From assembly GCA_043816955.1 (NCBI GenBank), contig JBDRHL010000117.1, forward strand, positions 1 to 48,610: a stretch of DNA of 48,610 bases, written 5' to 3'. Shown here piece by piece: positions 1-8,848 of the stretch (positions within the stretch are counted from its first letter, which is position 1; each line of letters begins with the position of its first letter). Below the pieces are notes generated by a model. It did no database searches and was not told the DNA's origin. It saw only the letters and a list, made by a program, of their open reading frames with translations. Origin of the DNA: JBDRHL01 sp043816955 (GTDB taxonomy: Bacteria > Planctomycetota > Phycisphaerae > Sedimentisphaerales > CAYZTY01). The position numbers and the translations under genes were made by a program.

Positions 1-421
1 ATCGAGCCGCTGATCGCCAGCTCACCCATAATACCGGCAGGTTTTCACGGCCGGAAATAGCCGCATAGGTGTAACTACCGGGTGAACCACTTCGAGTAAT
101 GCCGCCTCGCATCGGATACGTGGGGTCACCCATGGTTTCAAGACCAAATTCCTCATCGTAATCGTACAATTTATGTGGATCACTTGCTGCAACCGCGTTG
201 AGAAATTCAGCGTACTGGGCGTTACTAACCTCGTACTTTGCTATGCGGAACTTATAATTCACTGCTCCACGGGCTACGCCTGTTTCCAGATCAATAAAAG
301 TATCTATAGCGTTGCATGGGTCGCCAACCACGACAAACTCCATATCTACCGCCGGGGCCATACCCAACCAGTTCAACATAACCGCTAAAAATACAAAGAA
401 TATAAACACCTTTTTGTTCAT
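1..421 (-). CDS. Secreted SUMF1/FGE-fold protein, N-terminal part (cut by window edge)
   Basis: This is the 5' part of a minus-strand gene that continues beyond base 1. It starts at ATG 421 behind an AAGGAGG ribosome site and begins with a signal peptide (MNKKVF..., hydrophobic core, cleavage near APA-VD). The visible 140 residues carry the N-terminal SUMF1-fold pattern (KYEVSNAQYAEFLNAV, then LPVLWVSW). It matches 1271-1691 base for base with no gap and about 30 mismatches by eye (about 93% identity), so it is a recent tandem duplicate of the next gene. Function is unknown: the catalytic region of an FGE-like enzyme would lie outside the window. It probably shares a transcript with the genes upstream. 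Confidence 0.85.
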   Translation of the reverse strand, partial: MNKKVFIFFVFLAVMLNWLGMAPAVDMEFVVVGDPCNAIDTFIDLETGVARGAVNYKFRIAKYEVSNAQYAEFLNAVAASDPHKLYDYDEEFGLETMGDPTYPMRGGITRSGSPGSYTYAAISGRENLPVLWVSWRSAAR

Positions 422-494
422 CTTAAACCTCCTTCAAATAAAAACGACAAAACATACTTAACCAATACGTTTACATTTAATCCAAACATACGCT

Positions 495-1691
495 TTACCA
501 ATTCACTAAACAATTCGCATCAGTTGGGTCATTACATTGCAGCCATTCCTCAGCGAAAATCGCAAAGTCTCCAAAGTTAATATAACAGTTTTCATCCAGA
601 TCGGATGCTAAACGATAACCATAGGCTTGCACCTCTGTACAATTCTCAGGTGGAGCAGGTGCAGCCAGCCTGAATCCGATCCAGCTGTTTGTGAACTCAG
701 GATCACTGCAATGCGCGCCCCGCCTGCCGTTTTCCATCGCAGAATAAAGGTACCATGCACCGCCAAGCCACGGACGAGAATAGCGGTCCGGAATGGGCGG
801 ATTCGCCGGCCACCAACCCTCAACCCATTCAGCTGCATTGCCGCCCTGCTGAAATGTGCCATAAGCACTGGCCGCTATGGTATAAAAGTTCACGTCAACA
901 AGGTCACCTTCAAACTGTGGCGGATCCAGCTCAGGAAAAAAGAGATCTGCATAATAATTTATTGCGTACGGTACATTGAACGGACCACCAACCATAGGGG
1001 GATCTTCCCAAACAGCAGGAGGAGGTTGATTCCCAGTACACTGAACTGGATAGTCCCAGTATCCGGCGTCCATACCACCGCCTTTGTAAAACGCCGCTTT
1101 ATACCATTCGTCCCACGTCGGTAGCCAGTACAGGGCATTGGGGTCATGATGCGTTTGATCATAGTGATACTCCGAGCCTGGGAAATCAACGTAGAAGGTG
1201 CTTGTATCATATGCACCGTACTCTGCAGTAATCGGGTCATTCTGCTGACCATTATGCATCCAGTTAACAAATCGAGCCGCTGATCGCCAGCTCACCCATA
1301 ATACCGGCATGTTCTCACGGCCGGAAATAGCCGCATAAGCGTAACTACCGGGTGAACCACTCCGGGTAATACCGCCTCGCATCGGATAAGTGGGGTCACC
1401 CATGGTATCAAAACCAAACTGCTCATCGTAATCCCACAATTTATGTGGATCACTTGCGGCAACGGCGTTGAGAAATTCAGCGTACTGGGCGTTACTAACC
1501 TCGTACTTTGCCATGCTGTACTTATAATTCACCGCTCCACGGGCTACGCCTGTTTCCGGATCAATAAAAGTATCTATAGCGTTGCATGGGTCGCCAACCA
1601 CGACAAACTCCATATCTACCGCCTGTGCAGTACCCCACCAGTTCAGCATAACCGCTAAAACCACAAAGAATAGAAACACCTTTTTGTTCAT
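495..1691 (-). CDS. Secreted SUMF1/FGE-fold protein with half-dockerin tail
   Basis: This 398-residue protein has a signal peptide (about 1-24, cleavage near AQA-VD), a formylglycine-generating-enzyme/SUMF1-type C-lectin-like fold (about 40-345; VSNAQYAEFLN, VLWVSWRSAARFVNW, LPTWDEWYKAAFY, and the closing GGAWYL...IGFRLA) and a C-terminal single EF-hand dockerin-like segment (DLDENCYINFGDFAIFAEEWL) with flanking cysteines. True FGEs carry active-site cysteines in the GGS(F/W)xC...YC segment. Here the equivalent GGAWYLYSAMENGRRGAH has none, so sulfatase activation is unlikely and a binding or structural role outside the cell is more plausible. No sulfatase gene lies in the window. The start is set by a strong AAGGAGG 6 bases upstream. 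The neighbour at 1-421 is a tandem copy. Confidence 0.85.
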   Translation of the reverse strand: MNKKVFLFFVVLAVMLNWWGTAQAVDMEFVVVGDPCNAIDTFIDPETGVARGAVNYKYSMAKYEVSNAQYAEFLNAVAASDPHKLWDYDEQFGFDTMGDPTYPMRGGITRSGSPGSYAYAAISGRENMPVLWVSWRSAARFVNWMHNGQQNDPITAEYGAYDTSTFYVDFPGSEYHYDQTHHDPNALYWLPTWDEWYKAAFYKGGGMDAGYWDYPVQCTGNQPPPAVWEDPPMVGGPFNVPYAINYYADLFFPELDPPQFEGDLVDVNFYTIAASAYGTFQQGGNAAEWVEGWWPANPPIPDRYSRPWLGGAWYLYSAMENGRRGAHCSDPEFTNSWIGFRLAAPAPPENCTEVQAYGYRLASDLDENCYINFGDFAIFAEEWLQCNDPTDANCLVNW

Positions 1692-1833
1692 CTTAAACCT
1701 CCTTCAATTAAAAAATTACCTCTTACAAAACGAAAACGCAACACCTCTTTTCGCCATCCATCAACCTCCTTCCACAAAATAAAACCTCTTATTACTCGTC
1801 AATATACCTAGAATATACGCAACCTCACATTAT

Positions 1834-2979
1834 TTATCCCCGGCCTCCGGCAGCACTGCTTGACAACCGTGCTCCACAACTTCTTCTGATTACTATTTCA
1901 GGCTGTATCAATATCTGGATATGCCTCGGACCGTCTTTATCCTTGAAAAGCAATCGCACCGCTTCTCGACCAATTTCTGCTATACCCTGCTTCATATATG
2001 TTACATACGATAAGTCCGGTTCGTCGCCGATATCTGCGCCAACTACGGCAATATCTTCAGGTACTCGTTTGTGCAGGTTATCCAACGCAGCAATAATGCC
2101 ATGTGTTATACCTACCTGAGGAGTTGCAATAGCTGTAAACGCTTGAGGCTTCTCCTGAAGCAGCCGGACCACTTCCTCATAACTGGTTTTTTCCATCACA
2201 TCAGGCAACAGCGAATAAACAAGACTTGAATCATATGCAATACCATATGCCGCCAAGGCCTTTTTATAACCGCTTAGGCAATCATCTCCTATCGTCTCAT
2301 ATCCGGCTGTACACATATAACAGATCCGACGATGACCTTGGCATATCAAATGGTTGGTTGCTATAAAACCGAGTGCAGTTTTATCACTCATCACACTTGC
2401 CGCCCGTGCAGCAGGATGATACTGACCAACCATAACCACCCGCTTACCGGATTCAACGATACGATTCAGTAGCGTACCATACTCAGGGTCATAAGAGTCA
2501 CTCGAAAACGGGTGTACCATTATCGCTTCAAGATCAAGTCGACTTAGCTGCAGGAGTGTTTCAGTCTCACGCTTTCGATCATTAAAAGTATTACACACAA
2601 GTACTTCATACTTCTTTTGCCTAGCCTCTTCTTCAATCCCTGCAAGAAGCTGTGCATGTTTGCCCACGTTCACATCAGGCAATACTAATGCTATAATTCT
2701 CTGTGCCGTCTTTTTTCCCCGGCGAGATGCATCATTCTCAGCAACAAACGTCCCCCGCCCTTGCTGACGGACAATCAGCCCCTGCTGGGCGAGGTCCACC
2801 ATAGCACGGCGAATTGTTACTCTGTCAACACAAAAACGATGAGATAACGCACGCTCCGAAGGCAACTTCTGCCCCGCACCCATTGCGACAACCTCATTCG
2901 TGAGATGACTTCGAATACGAGCGTGTAACGGACCATCTTGCGTAAGAATCACACTTTCTCTTCTTTTCTTCTCAGGCAT
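1834..2979 (-). CDS. GntR-type transcriptional regulator with LacI-like sugar sensor
   Basis: The 381-residue protein has an N-terminal GntR winged helix-turn-helix (about 15-80; SERALSHRFCVDRVTIRRAM followed by the wing QQGRGTFVAE) and a C-terminal periplasmic-binding-protein/LacI-type effector domain (about 90-365; IIALVLPDVN, FIATNHLICQGHRRICYMC, AVVGADI). Family members are cytoplasmic repressors that release DNA on binding a sugar or sugar acid. It lies just upstream of the FGE-fold gene on the same strand, 142 bases away. No clear Shine-Dalgarno precedes ATG 2979. An inverted repeat at 3073-3095 is a candidate self-operator. It is a paralogue in architecture of the regulator at 36525-37634. 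The ligand is unknown. Confidence 0.88.
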   Translation of the reverse strand: MPEKKRRESVILTQDGPLHARIRSHLTNEVVAMGAGQKLPSERALSHRFCVDRVTIRRAMVDLAQQGLIVRQQGRGTFVAENDASRRGKKTAQRIIALVLPDVNVGKHAQLLAGIEEEARQKKYEVLVCNTFNDRKRETETLLQLSRLDLEAIMVHPFSSDSYDPEYGTLLNRIVESGKRVVMVGQYHPAARAASVMSDKTALGFIATNHLICQGHRRICYMCTAGYETIGDDCLSGYKKALAAYGIAYDSSLVYSLLPDVMEKTSYEEVVRLLQEKPQAFTAIATPQVGITHGIIAALDNLHKRVPEDIAVVGADIGDEPDLSYVTYMKQGIAEIGREAVRLLFKDKDGPRHIQILIQPEIVIRRSCGARLSSSAAGGRG

Positions 2980-3072
2980 ATATTAACCAAAATCTTACAA
3001 CAATTTAATCAGCCTACACAGTTTCATTGGTAACTACCACATTACAACCACAACATAACCAATTTGACTACC

Positions 3073-3095
3073 ATTGTCAACATTTTTTTGACAAT
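3073..3095. promoter_or_regulatory. Inverted repeat upstream of GntR/LacI regulator, candidate operator
   Basis: ATTGTCAA and TTGACAAT form a perfect 8-bp inverted repeat with a 7-base spacer, centred about 105 bases before the regulator start codon at 2979. The left arm also gives TTGACAAT on the minus strand, resembling a -35 box for the regulator. GntR-family proteins bind such palindromes, but no binding data are available and AT-rich DNA yields chance repeats. Confidence 0.4.
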
Positions 3096-3233
3096 TTTCT
3101 TAAAAAATTTGGCTCATGGAACACAACATCTTATTATAAAGTGAGTTAAGAGTGGCGAACTTGAAAACAAAAATATCTACCCTACCTTGCTTATTTTAAC
3201 ATCCTGGCCTTTTGTTTTTCAAGTGGTTACATA

Positions 3234-3428
3234 GGTTGCAACCACTTCTGGCAATGCTTTACTCATTACTGGGGTAAAAGTCGGAGAGGTAACCGCACGC
3301 TGTGTCGTAAAACAAGCTGCAAGAGGTTTTGCAGAGCCTGTAAAGACTTGACCACATGGCTCAAGGAGATACACGGTGTACGGGAAAGGTTATTCACTCA
3401 ACAGCGGCCAATCCTAATTTGTGTTTAG
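3234..3428 (+). pseudogene. Possible decayed Cys-rich ORF, transposase-like remnant
   Basis: An open frame with no usable start encodes about 64 residues with a Cys-rich pattern (LCRKTSCKRFCRACKDL) ending at TAG 3426-3428. In another frame just downstream, about 3420-3520, a Lys/Arg-rich stretch (YRRCKRLSKIAVGKQRL) could be its frameshifted continuation. The style resembles an N-terminal zinc-ribbon and HTH of a transposase that has been broken. I do not recognise the family with any certainty, and this may be chance. Confidence 0.2.
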
Positions 3429-3649
3429 ATAGGTGCAGGATCGATAAAAGTTATACTTCGGTTTCTCTATACCGCCGGTGTAAACGGCTGAGTAAAATCG
3501 CGGTAGGCAAACAACGTTTGTGAAGAAAAGACGACAGTGCCATAGATTGAGACGCTGATTATGATGCTTTGGCCGATAAGGTATAAAAATCAGTCAATCG
3601 AGCTAACTCTTGTGTGCCGCATAAATTATAACTATACCGTGCTGTAATA

Positions 3650-5485
3650 TTAAACAGACGCTTTAAATTCTTGAGTGGCTGACAGATTGCCTCCTGGAAC
3701 TGTTCGGACAGCCAGTTTGATTTCTCCGGCAGGTTTATTGATCCTGATCTTTTCGATGCATTGCCTCAGGGCAGCGAGCTTTTCCTGGGGCAGGCCGTTA
3801 TGCAAGGTAAATTCCAGGCCGGACAAAAACTGCATCGTGTCCGTAACTATACTATCGATCTCTGCCTGCGATAGTGAAATACGCTCCAGTTCTTCCAGCC
3901 TGGCATCGATTTGCTGTTTCTGTTGTTTAAGCTCATTCAATCGCCGGTCGATGTATTCACGATTAGCCGGTGTAATATTGTCCAGCAGATTATTGATGGT
4001 TTGGCCTATCTTTTCCAGCTCACTGTGTGCTCGCTTCCGGGCAGAGATCAATTCTTTTCCTTCGAAGTTGACTTGCATTTTGATAGCCTCAGCCAGTTTT
4101 CTGCGACCATCTTTTTCCAGGTAAGGCCTGTAAAACTCCAGAACCGTATTTATGACTTTTCCCTCGAGGAGTTTCTGTGGTATCAGGTTCATTTCGCAGA
4201 CCCTTCTTCCCTTAGTAATGTAACCTCCACAGCCGTAGGTGTATGTTTTAACTTTTGAGCCATCTACCCGTCTTTTGCCCTTGTTGTAAGTAACACCCTG
4301 GTAGCGATTGCCGCAGAGATCGCACTTTAATAGTCCGGAGAGTATGAATCGGCTTCGCCGGCCATCCCATGTTTTCCCGTGATAAACACGTTTTCTCTGC
4401 TCGATTGACTTGGGATGATTTTCAAGCCTTTGTCTGGCTTGTTCAAACAGCCATCGGCTTATCAATCCCGGATGGGTATCACGAATTACTATCCAGTCTG
4501 ACTTGCCATTAGGCACCAATCTTGCTCCGTGCACATTTTCCCGGTCAACTGCCCGGCCCTGGCTTATCCGGTGGAAGCGTGCATCGGTCCTGCGGTTCCA
4601 GACCATATCTCCGGCATAGATCGGGTTTACCAGGATGGCCCTGATAGTGGAGTCTGTCCAGAAGCCGCTGTAGATGTGTGACCACTGTGGTCCTCGTGGT
4701 GCAGGAACACCTTGCTGATTCAGTGAGCTGGCAAGAGATTTATAACCTCTGCCCTGCTCTGCATACATCCGGAAGATTTGTTTGGCTATATTTACACGTT
4801 CCGGGTCACTTAAGGTAAGTTTGGCCTGGTCGCGTTTGGATATGTTAAGAGATTCACCACGGGCAAGTGTACGGATTAAATCGCCTTTTTCATCGAGGAG
4901 CTGCTTTGAGCCATCTGGCATAAAGCGAATTACAAAAAGAAACTTACCCTCCGCATTTTCGTAGCGCAGGTCGTAGCCGTAGGGGGGTGTACCTCCCATC
5001 CACCAGCCACCTTCAACCTTTGAAAGCAGGCCTCTGATAGTTACCTTTGATAAGTCCTTTGATTCCTGCCTTGCCTGCCACTGCTTTACAGGCCGTAATA
5101 GATCATCGGTGGTATCGCCATTGAAATTTTCGCTGACATAACAGATCTCTACACCGTGAGTGCGAAGTATGTGTCTGTAATATCCAGCCTCATCATTGTC
5201 TACACGCCCGAATCGCTTCACGTCATAAACCACAATAATATCGAATCGTCTGGTCGGGCTTTCGGCATCTTTGATCATCTGCTGGAACGCTCGCCTGCCC
5301 AGTGTAGAGGTACCGCTGATGGCATCATCGATATAGAACTTGACCAGTCGAAGGCCGTGCTTGGCGATGTATTCCTCCAAGGCTTTCTTCTGGTCACCAA
5401 TGGACTGTTCCTGGCGGTCTGTGGAGCGGCGGACATAACCAACAGCCCGGTTATTCTTGCGTGTTCCGGCCTCTTTCTTAAGCAT
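3650..5485 (-). CDS. Large serine recombinase (phage/ICE-type integrase)
   Basis: This is a site-specific recombinase of the large serine family, which cuts and rejoins attachment sites through a 5'-phosphoserine link. Order of domains: resolvase catalytic domain at about 12-150 (VGYVRRSTDRQEQS with the nucleophilic Ser; YDVKRFGR; DDAISGTSTLGRRAF), the Recombinase domain (about 220-330), a zinc ribbon (LLKCDLCGNRYQG ... YGCGG ... VCEMN), then a long helical coiled-coil segment (about 460-560). At 611 residues it has the usual length and looks intact. I prefer ATG 5485 because GGAGATTAG lies at good spacing; an ATG at 5500 would add five residues. It lies last in a minus-strand module behind terminase and methyltransferase genes, and probably moves that module. 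Confidence 0.92.
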   Translation of the reverse strand: MLKKEAGTRKNNRAVGYVRRSTDRQEQSIGDQKKALEEYIAKHGLRLVKFYIDDAISGTSTLGRRAFQQMIKDAESPTRRFDIIVVYDVKRFGRVDNDEAGYYRHILRTHGVEICYVSENFNGDTTDDLLRPVKQWQARQESKDLSKVTIRGLLSKVEGGWWMGGTPPYGYDLRYENAEGKFLFVIRFMPDGSKQLLDEKGDLIRTLARGESLNISKRDQAKLTLSDPERVNIAKQIFRMYAEQGRGYKSLASSLNQQGVPAPRGPQWSHIYSGFWTDSTIRAILVNPIYAGDMVWNRRTDARFHRISQGRAVDRENVHGARLVPNGKSDWIVIRDTHPGLISRWLFEQARQRLENHPKSIEQRKRVYHGKTWDGRRSRFILSGLLKCDLCGNRYQGVTYNKGKRRVDGSKVKTYTYGCGGYITKGRRVCEMNLIPQKLLEGKVINTVLEFYRPYLEKDGRRKLAEAIKMQVNFEGKELISARKRAHSELEKIGQTINNLLDNITPANREYIDRRLNELKQQKQQIDARLEELERISLSQAEIDSIVTDTMQFLSGLEFTLHNGLPQEKLAALRQCIEKIRINKPAGEIKLAVRTVPGGNLSATQEFKASV

Positions 5486-5555
5486 ATAACTAATCTCCAT
5501 TAAAAGAGTTACGTTTTACCATATAGATGCCTATTTGGGTGGGTATAGCAAGTTT

Positions 5556-5612
5556 ATATCGAGATATTTTGCTGGATATTTGCAGATATATGCGGATATT
5601 TCGGGATATTTG
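5556..5612. repeat. Iterated GGATATTT-like direct repeats
   Basis: Five imperfect copies of a 9-11 base unit (GAGATATTT, GGATATTTGC, AGATATATGC, GGATATTTCG, GGATATTTGG) lie head to tail about 55-125 bases upstream of the recombinase start. The spacing of about one helix turn is like an iteron or a multimer-bound operator or accessory recombination site. It fills much of the 199-base gap between the HTH gene and the recombinase. Confidence 0.5.
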
Positions 5613-5699
5613 GAAGCTAGGGTGGCAGGGGGCTGTTTCAGGCCAAGTTGTCAGGGGATTTCGCCAGGAATTAAAATCACCACCATTATTAGTTGCAGG

Positions 5700-6218
5700 T
5701 TAGCTCGATTCCTCGCTATCGCTACTATCCGGCATAGGTGGCAATTTGTTTTTATTATCCACTCCAGGTTCTATTACTTGGGCATCAACTTTTTTCATTG
5801 CCAGCCGAACAAGATCCACGAAAGTGCCAATTTGAACGTGGTATTGTTCCGGTGAACGGGGCAGGTATCCCAGGCTTTGCAAATCGCTTATCAAATCTCT
5901 CCGGATTTTCCAGGCCAGGCCGTAGTCCTTTTCACGCAGAGCCTTTGCGAATAGATGCCTGGCGAAGATAATTAAGTCACCGGCAATACATTTGACATCG
6001 ATCTCATCTACCAGCTTTGCCGCTTCCTGGCGATTAGCCTTTTCATCACGTATGATAGTCAGACGATGGACTTTGAAGATTTGCGCAATTTCCTCCTGCG
6101 TATAGCCCTCCAATCTTAGATAGCCAACACAGACTCGCCTGTCAGAGATAGAAATCTCCTTTGGATCAAGAAATCCTTCGCGAATTCTTTTTAGAATATC
6201 CACAACATTACCTGCCAT
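5700..6218 (-). CDS. Small HTH protein, possible small terminase subunit
   Basis: The 172-residue soluble protein has a helix-turn-helix at about 38-62 (YTQEEIAQIFKVHRLTIIRDEK), a helical middle and an acidic Ser-rich tail (PDSSDSEESS). It starts 15 bases after the large-terminase stop with an AAAGGAG site, so the two are co-transcribed. In phages the small terminase subunit is a DNA-recognition HTH protein beside the large subunit, but it usually precedes it; here it follows. That assignment is from position and the HTH only. A regulator is the alternative. Confidence 0.6.
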   Translation of the reverse strand: MAGNVVDILKRIREGFLDPKEISISDRRVCVGYLRLEGYTQEEIAQIFKVHRLTIIRDEKANRQEAAKLVDEIDVKCIAGDLIIFARHLFAKALREKDYGLAWKIRRDLISDLQSLGYLPRSPEQYHVQIGTFVDLVRLAMKKVDAQVIEPGVDNKNKLPPMPDSSDSEESS

Positions 6219-6233
6219 AATATCAGTTCTCCT

Positions 6234-7616
6234 TTAATCCACACATACGCTTCCTTTGCGAGCACTGCGGGCGTAAGTAAGTGCCAGTGCATCAGCATGA
6301 TCGGGACTGCGGCCCAGCCTTTTTTTAATATTTTCCTTAAGTTCGACCATAATCTTGCCGGCTGATGTGATGTGCCATTCGATTGTGGCCAGCTCATTGA
6401 TCAGCCTATCACACCTTGCAGGAAGTGTCACAGGTACAGCGGCATCCGGTTTCAATGCCTCCCGCACCTTCCAATAGCATTCAGCCCGTATGTTGGCGTA
6501 CTTTTTAGAATCATATGCCGATGAGCCGAAGTTGATGGCCTGGACAGGCCGATTCTGCTCTTTAAGGCGGTCTACAAAACCAGCGCCAATGCCAATGACA
6601 TCCACGAAGACATTCTTCCACGGCACTTTATATCTATCGACGAAGAGGATCAATTTGCCGACGGTTTCCATCGTGTTCGGGTTATGATATTCTTCGATAT
6701 CTCTGATGGCAGGGCCTTCTCTGAATAAAAAGACCGTGGCATCACTGCCTGAGCGGGCTACATCTACACCAATGCGCCTTTCATCAGGATTGACAGCTAC
6801 ATTACTTGCCGGGCGCTGCTGTGCCACCAACAGCCAGTCAATAGGAATAAGCCCGTGCTCTGAGGTGAGTGGAAATTGGCCCAGTACCTTCGTCTGGTAT
6901 AACGGTGATTGTTCACCCCAGTCTTTTCGTCGCTCCTCAACCCACTGTGAAGTGACAAGCTTTGGATAGATGATCTTACCGGCTTTGATGTTAGGACAAT
7001 CCAGGCAGCTTATTCGTATCGTTTTCCACTCAGGATTTTTGACCGCATTATAGAAAGGGCCACTGGGAGCAATCGGGTTACCTATGGCCAGCCAACGCGC
7101 AAAGGCACCGGCCATCTGACCTTCCGCAACCTCCCAGATAGACTTGTCAATACCGGCCGCTTCATCGAAGATCAGTAAAAGATAGGCAGAATGGAATCCC
7201 TGGAACCTTTCCGGCTCGTCGGTACTGAGTCCAAGTGCGAACCAGTCATCGGCAATCTTTATTTGTGTTTGAAGCACAATTCCTCCCAGGGGTCTGAGGG
7301 ACTTTTGATGCTGCCGACGGGCCTCCGCCCACAGGATATTTTCGACCTGCCGCCAGGTTGGGGCGGTGGTGATTACCAGTGAGTGGGCAAACGAGTACAG
7401 AAACCACAAGGCCACACGGGCGGCGGCCCAGGTTTTGCCGACACCAAATCCACTCGGTACCACTGTTCTTGGATTATCACGGACACTGAGCATTATCTCT
7501 TTTTGTTTGTCCCAGGGCTGTTCACCGCCAAGAACATATCTGCTGAAAAACAGCGGATCCTCCTGGCACCGTTTCAGGAGATTTTGCGCATCTTCTGCTT
7601 TGACTTCATCTGTCAT
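6234..7616 (-). CDS. Phage terminase large subunit
   Basis: This is the ATPase/nuclease motor that packages DNA into procapsids. The 460-residue protein has a Walker A P-loop at 56-62 (GFGVGKT), Walker B with catalytic acids at about 147-152 (LLIFDE), and a RuvC/RNase-H-like nuclease domain beginning at 281 (RIGVDVARSGSDATVF, with Asp285 and Asp292), followed by FVDVIGIGAGFVDRL and the closing DHADALALTYA. All key residues are present, so it appears intact. Its ATG overlaps the methyltransferase stop by four bases (ATGA), indicating translational coupling. No portal, capsid or protease gene follows, which is unusual for a full prophage. Confidence 0.9.
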   Translation of the reverse strand: MTDEVKAEDAQNLLKRCQEDPLFFSRYVLGGEQPWDKQKEIMLSVRDNPRTVVPSGFGVGKTWAAARVALWFLYSFAHSLVITTAPTWRQVENILWAEARRQHQKSLRPLGGIVLQTQIKIADDWFALGLSTDEPERFQGFHSAYLLLIFDEAAGIDKSIWEVAEGQMAGAFARWLAIGNPIAPSGPFYNAVKNPEWKTIRISCLDCPNIKAGKIIYPKLVTSQWVEERRKDWGEQSPLYQTKVLGQFPLTSEHGLIPIDWLLVAQQRPASNVAVNPDERRIGVDVARSGSDATVFLFREGPAIRDIEEYHNPNTMETVGKLILFVDRYKVPWKNVFVDVIGIGAGFVDRLKEQNRPVQAINFGSSAYDSKKYANIRAECYWKVREALKPDAAVPVTLPARCDRLINELATIEWHITSAGKIMVELKENIKKRLGRSPDHADALALTYARSARKGSVCVD

Positions 7617-8848
7617 TTAGCTGCCCCAGGAGAACCGAAATGCTCAAATTCGTATCTTTTGCAGATAAGGTCGCAGTATCGCGGCTCAAGTTCGGTGCCA
7701 AAACATATTCTGCCAGTTCGCTGGGCTGCGATAAGTGTGGTACCTGAACCTAAAAACAGATCCAGCACTATATCTGCCCTTGAGGAGCTGTTGCGAAGGG
7801 CGCGGATAGCCAGAGGCAGCGGCTTGATAGTTGGGTGACCTTCATTGCGATGTGGTTTATCATATCGCCAGACCGTCGATTCATTATTCGGACCGAACCA
7901 CCTTGTGGACTTACCTTTCTTGAAGCAGTAAAAAAATGGTTCATATTGATGCTTGTACTGGGCAAATAATGAGCCGGCAAATGTGTTCTTTACCCATACC
8001 AAGAGATTCCGCATTTCCCATTTGGCAGCTGATAGTGCATCAATCACCGTACCGATGCGCGCCGAGGCGAACCAGAGATAAAGAGCGGTTTTCTCATCGG
8101 AAAACTGGTAGGCATGGTGCAGCGATTTAGTCAACAGATTTTGATAGCAAGTGACAGACATATCGTCCCAATATTTTTCACCATCCTGGCGGAGCTTATG
8201 TTTCCAATTTTTGCCAACTCTTCCGCCGCGGTAGTTAACTGAATAAGGAGGATCATTGTAGACAATTTGCGCCTTTTTGTCCTCCATGAGCTGTTTGATG
8301 TTAGCGGTATCCGTGCAATCACCGCAGAGGATGCGGTGAGGGCCAAGCTTAATCAGTTCACCCGGCTTTGTCTTTGGCTCTACTATCTGTTGAAGTTCAG
8401 CTTCGACATCAAAATCGTCATCTTCATCGACATTCTGAAGCAACAGGTCTATAAGCTGCGATGCCTCCGGCAAATCAAAACCTGTTACTTCAATATCAAA
8501 ATCCGGCATGCGAATGAGTTCATCCAGTAAGGCTGCTAATTTATCTTCATCCCAGGCTCCGGAGATCTTGTTGAGAGCGAGGTTTAGAGCCTTTTCACGC
8601 TCTGGTAAAAGGTCTACTACACTGCACATAACCTCCGTATCGCCGCGTGCTGCGAGAATTTTGAGTCTCTGGTGACCGCCGATCAGATTTCCAGTTCGGC
8701 GATTCCAGACCAATGGCTCCACACAATCAAATTCATCAATTGACTTGTGCAGCTTTTCATATTCAGGGTCACCTGGCTTTAAGTCCTTACGGGGGTTATA
8801 AGCTGCAGGTTTTATTGCGCCTATTGGGATTTTTCTAATATCCAACAT
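7613..8848 (-). CDS. ParB-domain/DNA methyltransferase fusion
   Basis: The 411-residue fusion joins an N-terminal ParB/Srx-type nucleotide-binding domain (about 5-100; NPRKD at 18-22, GGHQR at 57-61) to a DNA N6-adenine or N4-cytosine methyltransferase. The methyltransferase shows the DPPY motif at 199-202 and the SAM-binding FLGSGT at 365-370; that order (DPPY before FxGxG) is typical of beta-class enzymes. An acidic linker (about 139-150) separates the halves. Such fusions are common beside phage terminases, where they probably methylate phage DNA against host restriction. No restriction gene is adjacent. The start has a GGAG site 8 bases upstream. Confidence 0.9.
   Translation of the reverse strand: MLDIRKIPIGAIKPAAYNPRKDLKPGDPEYEKLHKSIDEFDCVEPLVWNRRTGNLIGGHQRLKILAARGDTEVMCSVVDLLPEREKALNLALNKISGAWDEDKLAALLDELIRMPDFDIEVTGFDLPEASQLIDLLLQNVDEDDDFDVEAELQQIVEPKTKPGELIKLGPHRILCGDCTDTANIKQLMEDKKAQIVYNDPPYSVNYRGGRVGKNWKHKLRQDGEKYWDDMSVTCYQNLLTKSLHHAYQFSDEKTALYLWFASARIGTVIDALSAAKWEMRNLLVWVKNTFAGSLFAQYKHQYEPFFYCFKKGKSTRWFGPNNESTVWRYDKPHRNEGHPTIKPLPLAIRALRNSSSRADIVLDLFLGSGTTLIAAQRTGRICFGTELEPRYCDLICKRYEFEHFGSPGAAK

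Larger units (their letters stand above)
2980..3649. other. 670-base gap between regulator and mobile island
   Basis: There is no convincing intact gene. The first 120 bases hold the regulator upstream region with an AT-rich inverted repeat. From about 3230 to 3570 there is GC-richer DNA with short interrupted reading frames (see 3234-3428). It forms the left edge of the serine-recombinase island, so an attachment site may lie here, but I could not match it to a partner repeat near 9.7-10.2 kb. Confidence 0.5.

Noticed and set aside
173..388. Plus-strand 71-codon frame, repeated at 1443-1658
   Set aside because: It is antisense to the duplicated FGE-fold genes. Its repetition follows from the duplication, not from coding.
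495..1691. Call as an active formylglycine-generating enzyme
   Set aside because: The catalytic cysteine region is missing, so only the fold is claimed.
2980..3649. A CRISPR array or tRNA gene in any intergenic gap
   Set aside because: No regularly spaced repeat array and no cloverleaf or CCA-like pattern was seen in this or the other gaps.
3675..4258. Plus-strand frames of 149 and 115 codons
   Set aside because: They lie antisense within the serine recombinase gene, whose protein has clear family motifs.
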